Both the position numbers and the translations under genes were made by a program. From assembly GCA_963721445.1 (NCBI GenBank), contig CAVRIZ010000005.1, forward strand, positions 930,001 to 994,000: a DNA stretch of 64,000 nt. The letters are read 5' to 3'. This stretch comes from DAIOEK01 sp963721445. Lineage in GTDB: Bacteria > Chloroflexota > Anaerolineae > Anaerolineales > Anaerolineaceae. The notes under the pieces were generated by a model. The model was not told where the DNA came from. It did not search any database and saw nothing but the letters and a program-made list of their open reading frames with translations. Positions 1 to 10,590 of the stretch are shown one piece after another. Every line of letters begins with the position of its first letter. The first letter of the stretch is position 1.

Positions 1-3000
1 TCGCGCTCTAAACCGAACACTTCCAATCCAGCTCCATCAGCAACGGTATTTCGCAAATTTGAATCGAATAACATGACCGCGCCATTGGGGAAATTTCTAA
101 CCAAAGTTCTGTACCTGGATTCGCTTTCGCGAAGGGCATCGCTGGAGAATTTTCGATCGCTTATATCACGCGTTCCAAAGATGGCACCCCGAAAAACGCC
201 TGATTTGTCGTACATCAGGTTCACCAATGATTCCATCCATAAATAGACACCGAAGGAATTTTGATATCTGTATTCCACCTGAACCCGTGATTCAGCTTGA
301 TGCACACTGTGAAATATCCTATCCATTACAAGTTGGCGATCCAAGGAATGAATATTGGAAAATATTGGAGTACCAATGACCTGATTAGGATCATAGCCCA
401 ACGTATTTTTAACGGATGGGCTAGTGTACGTGATCACCCAGTCTTGATCGACCAGGGTAACCATATCGAGCATGTTATCTGTGATATAGCGAAGTTTCTC
501 TTCGCTATCCTTCAAGGCTTTTTCTACCGCTTTTATGGCAGTAACATCGCGAGTAATTGCCCCTGTCATGAACCCTGAAGGTGTTTGGATGGGGAAATAC
601 GTTGTTTGGATAAACAACCTTTTACCTTCAGATAACTCGATCTGTCTCTCAAGGAAATCAGATCGAACTGCACCTGCCCCTCGAGAGAGCAGATCAATCG
701 TCCTGCTCTTTATTTGAAGAAATTCCTCTTCATTCCTCGCTTCCTTTGGAAGGATTTGGAATTCAATATCCCAGATATACTTTCCAAGGACATCGGATGC
801 ATATAAACCGGTGATCTGCTCCTGACCTTTACTCCACTCAATCACAAATCCTTCTTCGTCGGTTAAAACGATCCCATCCGCGGATTGTGTGATCAAAGAA
901 CGTAGTTTTTCTTCGCTTTGACGTAATGCTGTTTCTGCTGCAATGCGTTCTGTTATGTCTCGGATGGTTATCTGAAGCTCTATTACAGAATCGCTCATCG
1001 CATCTCGGACTATGGCAGCAATTGATTCCACCCACACATAGGAACCATCTTTTCGATGCAATCGGTATTGAAGCGGATATGATTCTTCACTTGTTTGGGC
1101 TTGTTCAAGCACAAATGAAACAATGGATTTGTCTTCAGGATGGATCATATCAATGAGAGGGTGATTGATAATCTCTTCTGGTATATAACCCACGATCCTC
1201 TCACAGGCAGGAGAGACATAGACAATGGTACCGTCTGGAAGGATCCGGGAAATCATATCGTTCGATCTTTCCGCCAATAATCGGAACGATTTTTCTGACT
1301 CCTCCAGGGCGGATTGCATCATCTTACTGACCGTCATATCCGTATGAGTTCCCACAATTCGAAGAGCTTTCCCATCGGAAGTCCAGGCAATTACCTTACC
1401 GCGACCAGATATCCATTTATAAGATCCATCCTGGCACTGCATTCTGAACTCAATGTTGTAATCAGGCGTATTCCCCCGGATGTGGTCTTGTATTGCCTGA
1501 ATTGTTTTTTCCTTATCTTCCGAATGGATATGCTCAATCCATTCTTCATACGAATTCTTGAACTCTATTTCCGAATATCCGAGCATTTCTTTCCATCGAC
1601 GGGAAAAAAACACTTGATTGGTTTCCAAATCCCAATCCCATACGCCTTCTCCGCTTCCTTCCAACGCAAATTGCCAACGCTCTTCACTGAGGCGAAGTGC
1701 TTCCTCCATCCTTTTTCGGTCGGTAATATTACGACCGACGCATAAGATTCCCTGCGGATCTCCGATTGAATTCCGCACGAGAGTGGCAACAACCTCACTC
1801 CATTCAATGGAGCCATCCTTCTTGTAAAACTGGACTTCCATCAAAGCGGATATTTTCAGTTCTTTTTCTGCTAAACGAGTTGGAGATAGTTCGTTCCCGA
1901 CAATTTTCATAACCAATTGATAAGATTCAGGCGTAAGCTGCTTGTCAATTGGCATCGCTTTAATTTCTTCAAAAGTGAAACCCCGGTTCTTTTCGACGGA
2001 AGGACTGACAAAAGTGGTCCGGAGATTCATATCCATCAACCAGACCGTTTCTGCCATGTTCTCTGTAATGATCCGATACCGCTCTTCTGATTCTTTTAAT
2101 GCCCTGTTTCCCTGGATCCGTTCGGAAATGTCTCTGGCGATACTCAGTAAGAATTTTTCACCATCAATTTCGATCAGACGCGCAGAGAAGAGGCCAGTAC
2201 CAGTACGATCACCTTTGCCTTTAAACTGAGCTTCGAAATTGATCACTTCCCCCTTTTTTTGAAGTTCAGTAACTACTTTATCCCGATCCGATAGATCTAC
2301 CCAAACACTTAGATCAGCTAATTTTTTACCGATAATATCATCCCTGGTATATCCGGTAATCGAACAAAATCCTTCATTTACGTCAATATATTCCCCGTCG
2401 ATCAACCTTGTAATAGTGATGGCATCCGGGCTGGTGTGAAATGCTTTGGCGAATTTACTTTCAGAAATCTGTAATGCTTCCAGGGTTCGTGTGTAGGCGT
2501 CCTTCCTCCGGATCGATTGGATTCCAAATGAGAGGTCATCTGCCAGTTGGCGTAAATGCAATATTTCAGCTTCGCCAAAAATTGGCGGGCGATCATCATA
2601 TATTGCCAGGATACCGGATGAAGATTCGGAGAGTTGGACCGGAAAAGCGGCCATATATTGATAAGGGGTTTTTTTAAGATGAACTTTTCGGCCAGTCGCT
2701 GTGCGTTCCTCTTCTCGCGACCAGACCATTGGGGCTTGTTCTGAAATCGCTTTATGGAGTATTGGCCCGGTGTATTTGTTGATAGCCAGGGTTGGATCAG
2801 CCAATAGCTGCGGTTGTATGGTGTAGGAACTTAATATTTGGAACCCGGTATGTGAAGTTGATTCTGGTATTCCAACCCAAACGTATTGGTAATCACCAAG
2901 TTCGACAATTTTCCGGCAAATTGTTCTGAGGAGTTCTTGCTCTCCTGCAGCCCGAACCAAGACCTGGTCACATTCGGTAATCATCTGAAGGATTCGATTG

Positions 3001-4305
3001 GAATCTTTGAGCTGCCGTTCATTGCTTTTGATCAGGGAAATATCTTGTGCAATTCCCCACAGCGATTCTACATTTCCATTCGCAGAAAGTTTTGGATTGA
3101 TCGTGATCCAGATATCAGAAATAGTTTTGTTGGGCTTAATAATTCGCAATTCAAAATCGCTGGACTTGTGATCATGTAACGCAAACTGGCGGCCTTCCAA
3201 ATAAGTCGGTAGGTCTTCCGGGTGTATCAGCTTGGTGAATGATTCGATGGTCGGTATGAAACTGACCGGTGTCTCTTCGATGATCCTGTAAAGCTCATCA
3301 GACCAATGGAATTCATCTGTTAATACGTCACATTCCCATAGGCCAATGTGAGCTCGTCTGGTGGCATCTACCAGAGCAGCTTTACTTTTATCAAGGTCGT
3401 CTTCCACAAGGAGACGCTGGTTAAATTCCAGCTCCAATGCCTGAGCTCGTTTTTGAATACCCAGATTTAATTTTTCCTGCCTCTTTAAAATCAAAAACAC
3501 CAGGACAGTCATACCAATGATGATTAACAAACCGATCAATTGAAAGCCGAGGTTTTTCCCCTTACCAAGCTGAGACCAACCATTTTCTGGATAAGCCAAA
3601 AAATTGAGATTCAATCCATCCAAATAGATTGGAATAATGATGGGATCAGCGGTTGGTGGAATTTCTTTTCCGTAAAGTACAGTCCCCTCTGTACTTGAGA
3701 GGACCAGGTTCAACAATTTCAGAGATCCACTTGGGATTGCACCCTTGACTGCTTCTTCAAAAGGAATCGCCATCACAAGTCTGGCGGTTGGATTTTCCCC
3801 GGATAAGTATCTTTGTTTAACCAGCCACCAGCGATTCGATTTATCTTTTATCAACTGGCAATCTGTCCCTGTATTGATTTCTTGATTGGAGACATCGAAA
3901 TAGCCATCCACGGGGTAATTTATCGTTCCAGTTTCAGGATCAAACCAACTTACTTCCAATTCAGAGGAAGCTATTCTCTGTTATGGATCTAATATCGTTA
4001 CTGAATGTGTCTCGTCGGGAAGTGGGTTCCGAATATTTACCATTGTTGATATTTACCGAAAGCATATCGAGAAAATTGAATTTCGCGCGAGCTTCCTTTT
4101 CAATACCATTGGCCATTTCTGCCATCGGTTGATAATATAAATTTTTCACTTCAGACCGATAATATCGGTCCAGATAGTTATTGCTCCAATACCATGTGAT
4201 AAAGCTTACTAACACCAGGATACAGATTAGTAACACTGTCACTGTTTTGGGGTGTGATGTTCTCTTTAAAATCCATTTTCTGATCTCTGGATTTAGATAA
4301 TTCAT
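1..4305 (-). CDS. Giant membrane-bound multi-PAS sensor protein (left-truncated, one frame break)
   Basis: Runs off the left edge; at least about 1430 residues are visible. The first 114 codons (4305-3961) hold a membrane helix at residues 21-41 and the start of an extracytoplasmic sensor region. After a frame break at 3961-3980 the other frame stays open to base 1. It continues the sensor region (SELEVSWFDP), adds a second membrane helix near residues 253-275, then a coiled coil, a PAS domain, a GAF domain and seven more PAS or PAC repeats, each recognisable by endings such as RDITER, RNITDR or RDISDR. The outer domain resembles CHASE-type sensors, with low certainty. No kinase, GGDEF or EAL output is inside the window, so the output type is unknown. 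No clear ribosome site precedes the ATG. The break is one extra base and most likely a sequence error, since both halves join into one normal topology. Confidence 0.8.
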
Positions 4306-4408
4306 TTAAACACTGTATCTCCGATGAATCGATCATAGCATAGCGCTGTTCATAATCTTATTCTCTTTAGCGTGTATAACCAATAAAAATACGGTAAATA
4401 AATCCTGG

Positions 4409-4855
4409 CTATTTCCTCTTTATACTGATTGCCGTGATATAGGCAATTATGCAGCTAAGCATCCACATCAGAATCGGGAAGGGGTTGGCAGATAGAGTGT
4501 CCCGAAGGCCAGTGAGGAAGAAAGAAAACGGAATGAGTGAAAATTGGATTCCGGAAGGAAGGGTTGATGGATCATAACTAGACACCAAGCTGAGTATTAG
4601 ATATTCATGCACAGCGATAATTGCCAGCATTAGCAGGACCGCAAGGAATCCAGGTTTTTTTAGAGTACCTCCCGGAATAAGGAACGAGAGTATTCGGGCA
4701 ATCCCCCATCCTGCGAAGACTCCAAGAGAATCCCATGGATGTCCTGTCAGAATGAAAATCAGGAACCAACCAATCGCAAAGAAAATGGAGATGAGCAACA
4801 ACCATAAAACCCCCAAATAATTATCCGTAACTTTATTTCCTTGCGGGTTGATCAT
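4409..4855 (-). CDS. Small four-helix membrane protein of unknown function
   Basis: 148 residues with a short polar N terminus and about four hydrophobic helices (roughly residues 13-36, 43-60, 70-92 and 122-145). It ends in a basic ISIKRK tail, which suggests a cytoplasmic C terminus. I do not recognise the family; no enzyme motif, cysteine pair or charged residue inside a helix stands out. It lies 210 bases downstream of the next minus-strand gene, with a terminator between them, so it probably has its own promoter. It precedes the multi-PAS sensor by about 100 bases but need not share its mRNA. Confidence 0.6.
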   Translation of the reverse strand: MINPQGNKVTDNYLGVLWLLLISIFFAIGWFLIFILTGHPWDSLGVFAGWGIARILSFLIPGGTLKKPGFLAVLLMLAIIAVHEYLILSLVSSYDPSTLPSGIQFSLIPFSFFLTGLRDTLSANPFPILMWMLSCIIAYITAISIKRK

Positions 4856-4997
4856 GTTGTCCTTTGAAATCAGGTTTCACAAAATAATTGATGACGGTCT
4901 TGATTCGTTCGCTGGTACCAACCCTTATCTACAATGTACTATTCATCCACCCATGTGGCGAAAAGATTTCCCGATTACTTCTTTCTCGCGCAAGCGG

Positions 4998-5042
4998 GTA
5001 GAAAACAAAAGGATGGCAGGTAGAATTACTGCCATCCTTTGT
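4998..5042 (-). terminator. Rho-independent terminator after the LiaF-like gene
   Basis: A perfect 12-bp inverted repeat (AAAGGATGGCAG at 5010-5021, CTGCCATCCTTT at 5031-5042) with a 9-base loop. On the minus strand it is followed by TTTTGTTTTC. It sits 24 bases past the stop codon of the gene at 5066-5494. Confidence 0.85.
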
Positions 5043-5065
5043 TGTATCATTATCTTCCAATAAGC

Positions 5066-5494
5066 TTATCCTTTGAACACACCTTTGAGTAAAAAGGACA
5101 ACCCGAGTGCGATCAAGATAATTGGTCCGATGACTGACCAGGAAAAGTACTGCCCCATGCCAATACCGATGAAAACCACAGCCAGTATCAGAGATCCGAG
5201 AAAGTTTCTCCTCGTCTGAGGGAAAATGATCCGTGCCACGACTTCCAGTAATAGAATAAATCCCGCACCTAAAAAGATCATCGACCAGGTTGAGAGACCG
5301 CGTAATCCATCAGGTAAACCGGGCAAAGCAAAGCTGAAACGTTCCATGTAGCCGGTATTTGAAGCGAGGAAAACCAATCCCGCCCAAATAAGGATAAATG
5401 CCCATGTGATGGCAGAAATACGGTCTCGTTCGTACCGTTGTCCGCCGATAAATACATCATTTCCGGATTTTTTTGGTAATGGTTGATCGTCCAT
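5066..5494 (-). CDS. LiaF/LiaI-like transmembrane protein
   Basis: 142 residues. A polar N terminus (about 28 residues) is followed by four hydrophobic segments: WAFILIWAGLVFLAS, a second around residues 70-90 with GAGFILLLEV, then two close helices ending GLSFLLKGVFKG. The arrangement matches the four-helix region shared by LiaI/LiaF and DUF5668-type proteins, which often occur as stand-alone membrane proteins near envelope-stress or PspC-like functions. No sensor or regulator is adjacent, so a role in envelope stress is only a family-level guess. The gene has its own terminator at 4998-5042. The start is preceded by AGGAG (GGCTCAGGAG AAAAAA ATG), a good ribosome site. Confidence 0.6.
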   Translation of the reverse strand: MDDQPLPKKSGNDVFIGGQRYERDRISAITWAFILIWAGLVFLASNTGYMERFSFALPGLPDGLRGLSTWSMIFLGAGFILLLEVVARIIFPQTRRNFLGSLILAVVFIGIGMGQYFSWSVIGPIILIALGLSFLLKGVFKG

Positions 5495-5569
5495 TTTTTT
5501 CTCCTGAGCCTTCCTTTATTGGCTCTGCATAATTTTGAATGTACGTATCCTCGATTTTGGGATACGGAA

Positions 5570-6883
5570 TCACCCTGAACCGGTTAATCTCGGCTGCAAA
5601 CGAACTACGGCTTCCTGGGCAAAAGCCTGTACTTCCTCAGAGGAATCGGTGGAACCCAGTGTCATCAATTGATCCACGGCGCGATACCAAAACTGGTTTG
5701 TGCCAACGCCCTTCTGCCCAAGATCGGCCAACGCCCTTGCTGTGTTCAATCTGACTGACGCATTGGTATCGTGCAGCATTTCCAACAAAGGGTCTAATGC
5801 CTGCGCATCACCTAACCGACCAAGAGAACGGGCAGCGCATAAGCGGGTGAAAAAATCATCATCCCGTAACAGCCTTATCAATGCCGGTATTACTTCCATA
5901 TACGGACATCCACCCAATCCAGTTGCAGCCGCGGCTCGAATTGTCGAACTTGAATCAGTTAACATGCCCATCAATGTCTTCATGACTTCGGGCTTGCCAT
6001 AATTAGCCAGAGCAGCCGCAGCCGACGCTTTTACGCCTACCTCTTTATCTTTGATCACTTTCAATAACGCGTCTGCCGCGCGGCGATCTTCCGTCATATC
6101 TTCAAATCTGCCAATAGGTTTTTTAGTATCGTTCGGATATTTAATAATACCCAGCGCGCGGGCAGCTGATTCACGCACGATCGCATCGGGGTCATGCAGT
6201 GCCTGTACCAATATGATCACCCCGCGCGGATCGCCCATCATACCCAAAGCCCATACGGCAGCCTCACGAACCGCCGTTTCTTTATGCTTGGAAGCCAGAT
6301 CTAATTTTTCAAAATCATAGTCCGCATCCAATACAATCTGCGGAATTTGTTTATTCCGTTTTAAAGGTGGATAATTTGGTTTCTGGCCAAATCCAGCCTG
6401 GGTTAACATGCCGATATCGTAAACAGTCGCAGGGGGTGCAATCTGGGGGGCATTCACCTTTTTTGGGACTGAGACAATCTCAGGGGCAGATACATCCACC
6501 TGTTTCCCGTATGTTTTTAACGCCTCGGCGGCCGCAACTCGAACGCGGAATTCCCTGTCTTTGATTAGTTTCTGGAGTTCGCTGATCGCCCATACATCAT
6601 CAGGGGTGTCTTCGAACATGCTTATTTTTCGGTTTATGTTCGGAAGGGTTTTAATTTTCCCCAGCGCGTAGGCTGCCGATTCGCGAACAACTGCATCCGG
6701 ATCTTTGAGGGCATTGACCAGGGGCGAAATGCAATCGAAAGTACCGATCTCACCCAGTTTCCAGGCGGCTGCTTCTCGAACGTCAAAATCCGGGTAACGG
6801 ATAGCAGAACTTAATTTATCCAGATCCTCCCCGGCCTCAAGAACAATGGGGGGTAAAGGTTTTTCTCGAGAATTCTGACTCAC
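5570..6883 (-). CDS. HEAT-repeat (PBS-lyase-like) scaffold protein
   Basis: About 437 residues built of two related halves, each with helical repeats of the form VREAAAWALG...DPDAVVRESAARALG. At least eight HEAT repeats can be read, separated by a proline-rich linker near the middle (VNAPQIAPPATV). Such proteins are protein-protein interaction platforms; no catalytic residues are evident. I place the start at GTG 6883 because an AGGAGG ribosome site lies seven bases upstream; an in-frame ATG at 6916 lies inside the predicted -10 box and is unlikely to be used. The two halves look like an internal duplication: both contain a DPDAxVRESAAxALG segment followed by a degenerate region with FEDxxxDxxA. 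The partner is unknown. Confidence 0.8.
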   Translation of the reverse strand: MSQNSREKPLPPIVLEAGEDLDKLSSAIRYPDFDVREAAAWKLGEIGTFDCISPLVNALKDPDAVVRESAAYALGKIKTLPNINRKISMFEDTPDDVWAISELQKLIKDREFRVRVAAAEALKTYGKQVDVSAPEIVSVPKKVNAPQIAPPATVYDIGMLTQAGFGQKPNYPPLKRNKQIPQIVLDADYDFEKLDLASKHKETAVREAAVWALGMMGDPRGVIILVQALHDPDAIVRESAARALGIIKYPNDTKKPIGRFEDMTEDRRAADALLKVIKDKEVGVKASAAAALANYGKPEVMKTLMGMLTDSSSTIRAAAATGLGGCPYMEVIPALIRLLRDDDFFTRLCAARSLGRLGDAQALDPLLEMLHDTNASVRLNTARALADLGQKGVGTNQFWYRAVDQLMTLGSTDSSEEVQAFAQEAVVRLQPRLTGSG

Positions 6884-6914
6884 GACAACCTCCTGGTTAG
6901 TTTTCCTAACCATC

Positions 6915-6942
6915 ATTATAGAACAAGATAAACAAGTGCAAA
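6915..6942 (-). promoter_or_regulatory. Promoter of the HEAT-repeat gene
   Basis: On the minus strand TTTGCA, 16 bases, then TATAAT (complement of 6915-6920). Predicted transcription start about 6908, leaving a short leader with the AGGAGG site before the GTG start. Confidence 0.5.
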
Positions 6943-7249
6943 TACAATTGACAAATAATCTTAAGAACTAAATAGTAAGAATTAACAGGATTGCCATGAG
7001 AGTAGTTGCAATCCGTATACCAGGAACGGTTGGACACCGTTATTTCCGCTACGATTTTCTGAGATCTATCGGTCAGACCATAACTTATCCACGAGGCAAT
7101 GACTAATCCTTCCCACCAACACTGTCCTACGGTTCAATCCAACCAGTCTATTGTAGATTATCAAATATGGTACTTAATTGCCAAAACTTGGGATTTTGAA
7201 TTACAGTGATCTATTAGGCAAAATTATGTCAAAGATAATCGATCATGGG
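6943..7249. other. Intergenic region with no recognised gene
   Basis: About 300 bases between two divergently transcribed genes. I see no tRNA, no convincing hairpin and no conserved reading frame. It is AT-rich. Apart from the two flanking promoters I can assign nothing to it. Confidence 0.5.
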
Positions 7250-7255
7250 TATAAT
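7250..7255 (+). promoter_or_regulatory. -10 box of the GGDEF gene
   Basis: TATAAT in the context GGGTATAATCAC, 17 bases before the ATG. The -35 is weak (ATGTCA at 7226-7231, 18-base spacer). A GGAG ribosome site follows at 7263-7266. Confidence 0.55.
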
Positions 7256-7272
7256 CACATTCCGGAGTAAGT

Positions 7273-8175
7273 ATGACGGATTCGGAAATATTCTATAAGA
7301 GTCTCCTGGATAATTTATACGACGGCGTTTACTTCGTAGACAATGACCGGCGTATTTTGTATTGGAATAAAGGCGCCGAGCGAATTACTGGCTATGGATT
7401 CGGCGATGTCGTAGGAAGATATTGCCATGAAAATATCCTCAATCATGTCAGCTACACCGGGGTTTGTCTTTGCACCGGTGATTGTCCGTTGAGAAAGACA
7501 ATCCTTGATGGGCAATACAGGGAAACAGAAGCATTCCTCCACCATAAAAACGGACACAGAATTCCAGTGTTAATTCGGACTTCCCCGATCTATGACGAAT
7601 TGGGGATTGTGAAAGGGGCAGTTGAAATCTTTAGTGATAATTCTGCTCATGTTCAAACCAGAAATGAAAAGACGGTCCTCGAGGAAGTAGTATATAAAGA
7701 TCCTCTTACTGGTATTTATAATCGCTCCTTTATGGAGATAAAAGCCAGGTCAGCATTGATGGAATACCAGGCCAGCGAGATCCCTTTCGGTCTCCTTTTC
7801 ATGGATCTGGACAATTTCAAAGTGGTCAATGATACCTACGGTCACTCTGTTGGTGACATGGTACTAAAAATGGTGGCAAATACACTGGCTCACAATCTTC
7901 GATCTATCGACCTGGTCGGCAGATGGGGTGGTGAAGAGTTTTTAATTGTCGCCCAAAACATCGATCAGGATAATTTGGTTCACCTGGCAGATAAACTTCG
8001 GTCATTGGTTGGAAGTTCATCATTGGATATAAATGGAACCAAGGTACGGATAACCATATCCATTGGTGCCACGATGGCAACCAAGAACAATTCATTCGAG
8101 ATTATTCTAGATAGGGCAGACCTCGGTCAGTACTTGAGTAAATCGAATGGAAAAAATCAGGTTACCCTTCGGTAA
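7273..8175 (+). CDS. PAS-GGDEF diguanylate cyclase
   Basis: 300 residues, no membrane segment. Residues 1-125 form a PAS domain with a cysteine cluster (VCLCTGDCPL) seen in one common PAS subgroup. Residues 135-298 form a GGDEF domain. The active-site motif is GGEEF, a functional variant, and RSID lies five residues upstream of it, matching the RxxD inhibitory site. The protein should therefore make cyclic di-GMP from two GTP and be subject to product inhibition. The signal sensed by the PAS domain is not evident. The gene is alone; its stop codon lies inside the terminator hairpin that separates it from the convergent PEBP gene. Confidence 0.9.
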   Translation: MTDSEIFYKSLLDNLYDGVYFVDNDRRILYWNKGAERITGYGFGDVVGRYCHENILNHVSYTGVCLCTGDCPLRKTILDGQYRETEAFLHHKNGHRIPVLIRTSPIYDELGIVKGAVEIFSDNSAHVQTRNEKTVLEEVVYKDPLTGIYNRSFMEIKARSALMEYQASEIPFGLLFMDLDNFKVVNDTYGHSVGDMVLKMVANTLAHNLRSIDLVGRWGGEEFLIVAQNIDQDNLVHLADKLRSLVGSSSLDINGTKVRITISIGATMATKNNSFEIILDRADLGQYLSKSNGKNQVTLR

Positions 8176-8184
8176 CCTGATTTT
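8155..8184. terminator. Bidirectional terminator overlapping a stop codon
   Basis: A perfect 12-bp stem (AATCAGGTTACC at 8155-8166, GGTAACCTGATT at 8171-8182) with a CTTC loop. T runs follow on both strands (TTTTG on plus, TTTTTTCC on minus). The TAA of the GGDEF gene (8173-8175) lies within the stem. It serves the two convergent genes. Confidence 0.9.
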
Positions 8185-8197
8185 GAAATCTTCCTCA

Positions 8198-8785
8198 TTA
8201 TTTGGAATAAGTACCCATGAGTTCAGCCATTCCAACCATATGACCTTGAATCGCTTTCAAGACCTCCGGCTTGGTTGCGCCTTCTGGTAGATCAAGCATT
8301 GTATCCAGGGCATACAATTTGAAGAAATAACGATGTGTGCCAGATGGAGGGCATGGACCGTTGTAATATGCCTTCCCGGCGCTGTTCTTTCCTTGCAGGA
8401 TGCCATCCACCAATTCACGATTTTTACCAAAGGCTTCGGGTAACCCAGAATTATCAGATGGAATATTGTAAATAACCCAGTGGATCCAAGTTCCGATCGG
8501 CGCATCGGGATCATCCATGATGAGGGCGAAACTTACCACTCCATCCGGGGCATCCCGCCATTCTAGTTCCGGGGATAAGTCCTCGCCGGAACAGGTATAC
8601 CTTGAAGGTATTTTCGTTTTATTCTCAAACGCGGGACTGAACAATTGGAAAGATACCACAGCATCCTCCTCTGATTCAATCGTCTGAACGAGTGTTTCCG
8701 ATACACCAGATTTGCCTAACTCACAACCCGCCAGACCGATGGCTATGCCGATTAAGACTGCAAAGCGATAGAAATTAATTTTCAC
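8198..8785 (-). CDS. YbhB/YbcL-family PEBP lipoprotein
   Basis: 195 residues. The N terminus has a lipoprotein signal with lipobox LAGC near residues 18-21, so the protein should be anchored outside the cytoplasmic membrane. The rest is the phosphatidylethanolamine-binding-protein fold of the bacterial YbhB/YbcL type: SPELEWRDAP, a DDPDAPIGTWIHWV segment with the conserved ligand-pocket DPD and HW, and GPCPPSGTHRYFFKLYALD. Family members are often annotated as kinase-inhibitor homologues, but the bacterial function is unclear. The gene stands alone, convergent with the GGDEF gene and ending against the shared terminator. Confidence 0.9.
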   Translation of the reverse strand: MKINFYRFAVLIGIAIGLAGCELGKSGVSETLVQTIESEEDAVVSFQLFSPAFENKTKIPSRYTCSGEDLSPELEWRDAPDGVVSFALIMDDPDAPIGTWIHWVIYNIPSDNSGLPEAFGKNRELVDGILQGKNSAGKAYYNGPCPPSGTHRYFFKLYALDTMLDLPEGATKPEVLKAIQGHMVGMAELMGTYSK

Positions 8786-8849
8786 TACGATCCTCTTTTA
8801 TCATAATCAACAAAGGTAAAAAATCAACACCCGGAATTCATGGCATACT

Positions 8850-10574
8850 TTAGTTAATTTTTCGAATCTGATACAAGGAACCATCTTCAAATCCACGTGA
8901 TCGGTAATACTCTCGTGTTCCAACAGCGGAAATGACTGCCAATTTATCGAATCCGGCTAGTTGCCCAATTCTTACCGCTTCCTCGATTAAACGTGTCCCC
9001 AAACCGATATGCTGGGCAGCACCTGGCTGACCGCTCCCTACCTTCAACGCCTGTCCGTAGACATGCACTTCCCGGATGATGGCTGTTCCTGTTAGATCAG
9101 ATAAATGAGAGGCAAGCTCCGGATCTGTGACCACCGGAATGGAAAGACGTAAATACCCGACGATCTTATCCTCCAGGGTAACAAACGAAAGGAAATGCTC
9201 CCGTGAAGAAGCTTCTCCAGGCAGTGAGGCTGGAATATATCCCAGATCTACAAGGGAAAGCTGATCAACATCAATTTTCTCACCACGTACTTCGCGGCAG
9301 CGGATGCACTGACAGTTCACTCCGCGGCGAGACATCTCCAATAGCGCATCCTGACGCAAGCTTGTTCGACGGTTTCCTTCCACAACGTGGGTGCTGGGGA
9401 TATCCCGGATCACTCTATTTACACGGCAATATCGGGGCACCATTGCCTTCACATCTGCAAGCAAGTGGATAAGCTGATCCTCTGTATAAGGGTGATATTC
9501 ACCCCTCTGCCAGTACTGGTAAAGTTCAGCGCTTTCCAGGAGTTGTGTCGGGTATATTTTGATCTCGTCCGGGCACAACCCGCCATTTCCTTCCAGATCG
9601 CCCCACATCTTGCGAAAATCCTGAACATCCCCCTCGGGAGTGGCGCCCAGTAGGTTGGGCATCCAATGCAACACGATCTTATAACCGGCAGCCCGGGCAC
9701 GATTGACAGCCTGAAGCGTGTCGCGATTCGTGTGTCCTCTTTGGTTTAGTTTTAGAATTTCATCATCGAGTGATTGAGCACCCATTTGAAGTTTGGTTGC
9801 GCCTAAAGCACGCATCCAGGCTAGTTCAGAATAGGTAATTTCGTCTGGCCGGGTTTCCAATACCAGCCCGACATTTCGGTGAGATGCATTCTCATTTTGC
9901 TTTAGCAACTGATTCAATGCAGGAAGAGAAGGAGAATACACTTCGGGAGGATTCTCCGGATGGAACGAATCATCATTTCCGATATCCCGATCTGCGCCAG
10001 CTGAGGTGGGTATTTCTTCCTGATTCATAGCCCGGAAGCATTCCTCCACAAACCACTGCTGATAGCGTTTCGGATACGCATTGAACGTTCCACCCAGTAT
10101 CAACAGCTCGATCTTATCCACAGGGTGCCCAACGGAGTGAAGTGCCTGCAACCTGGTCGTTACCTGCAGGAAGGGATCAAAGTGGTTCTGTAAAGCCCTT
10201 CTCGCACCGGGCTCATCCGAAAGATAGCTTTTCGGTTCGCAGGTTTCCGTCGGACAAAAGATGCATTTCCCGGGGCAGGGATAGGGTTTGGTCAGGACTG
10301 TAACTGTTGTCACGCCTGACAAGGTTCGAATGGGTTTCATCCGGATCTTTGCCAGCAATTCCGGATCTTCTTCCCACTCCCCGGATTCTATCAATTGCCT
10401 ATACGCATATACCAGCGTATGTTTGGCGACATGGCCACTAGCTGGAATCGGATGCTTCCGAATCGAATCCTGAACCCCCTTCCCAGCTTTCACATCCTCA
10501 ATGATCAAACGGGCAAGCTCAAGAATTTCCGGGGTGTAATTCCTTTGTTCCAACCACTTTCGGGGTACATTCAT
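8850..10574 (-). CDS. elp3: Elp3-type tRNA U34 carboxymethyl-synthesis radical SAM/acetyltransferase
   Basis: 574 residues, the normal length for prokaryotic Elp3. The radical SAM domain carries the cluster cysteines in PCPGKCIFCPTE (CX3CX2C) near residue 100, with the downstream family motifs GGTFNAYP and QMGAQS. A cysteine-rich region (NCQCIRCREVRGE) follows, and the C-terminal GNAT domain has GLGTRLIEEA and TREYYRSRGF. Elp3 uses acetyl-CoA and SAM to build cm5U at wobble U34 of tRNAs; single-subunit enzymes of this type are known from archaea and from Dehalococcoides, a relative. It is divergent from a Trm9-like methyltransferase with only 20 bases between the start codons, which suggests a joint pathway. 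Confidence 0.93.
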   Translation of the reverse strand: MNVPRKWLEQRNYTPEILELARLIIEDVKAGKGVQDSIRKHPIPASGHVAKHTLVYAYRQLIESGEWEEDPELLAKIRMKPIRTLSGVTTVTVLTKPYPCPGKCIFCPTETCEPKSYLSDEPGARRALQNHFDPFLQVTTRLQALHSVGHPVDKIELLILGGTFNAYPKRYQQWFVEECFRAMNQEEIPTSAGADRDIGNDDSFHPENPPEVYSPSLPALNQLLKQNENASHRNVGLVLETRPDEITYSELAWMRALGATKLQMGAQSLDDEILKLNQRGHTNRDTLQAVNRARAAGYKIVLHWMPNLLGATPEGDVQDFRKMWGDLEGNGGLCPDEIKIYPTQLLESAELYQYWQRGEYHPYTEDQLIHLLADVKAMVPRYCRVNRVIRDIPSTHVVEGNRRTSLRQDALLEMSRRGVNCQCIRCREVRGEKIDVDQLSLVDLGYIPASLPGEASSREHFLSFVTLEDKIVGYLRLSIPVVTDPELASHLSDLTGTAIIREVHVYGQALKVGSGQPGAAQHIGLGTRLIEEAVRIGQLAGFDKLAVISAVGTREYYRSRGFEDGSLYQIRKIN

Positions 10575-10590
10575 ATTTTGTAGATACCGC

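Noticed and set aside
3961..3983. Programmed frameshift in the multi-PAS gene
   Set aside because: No slippery run or stimulatory structure is visible, and unrelated genes carry similar breaks.
4856..5065. Small plus-strand gene between the two membrane-protein genes
   Set aside because: The frame runs through the terminator hairpin, has no ribosome site and no recognisable sequence.
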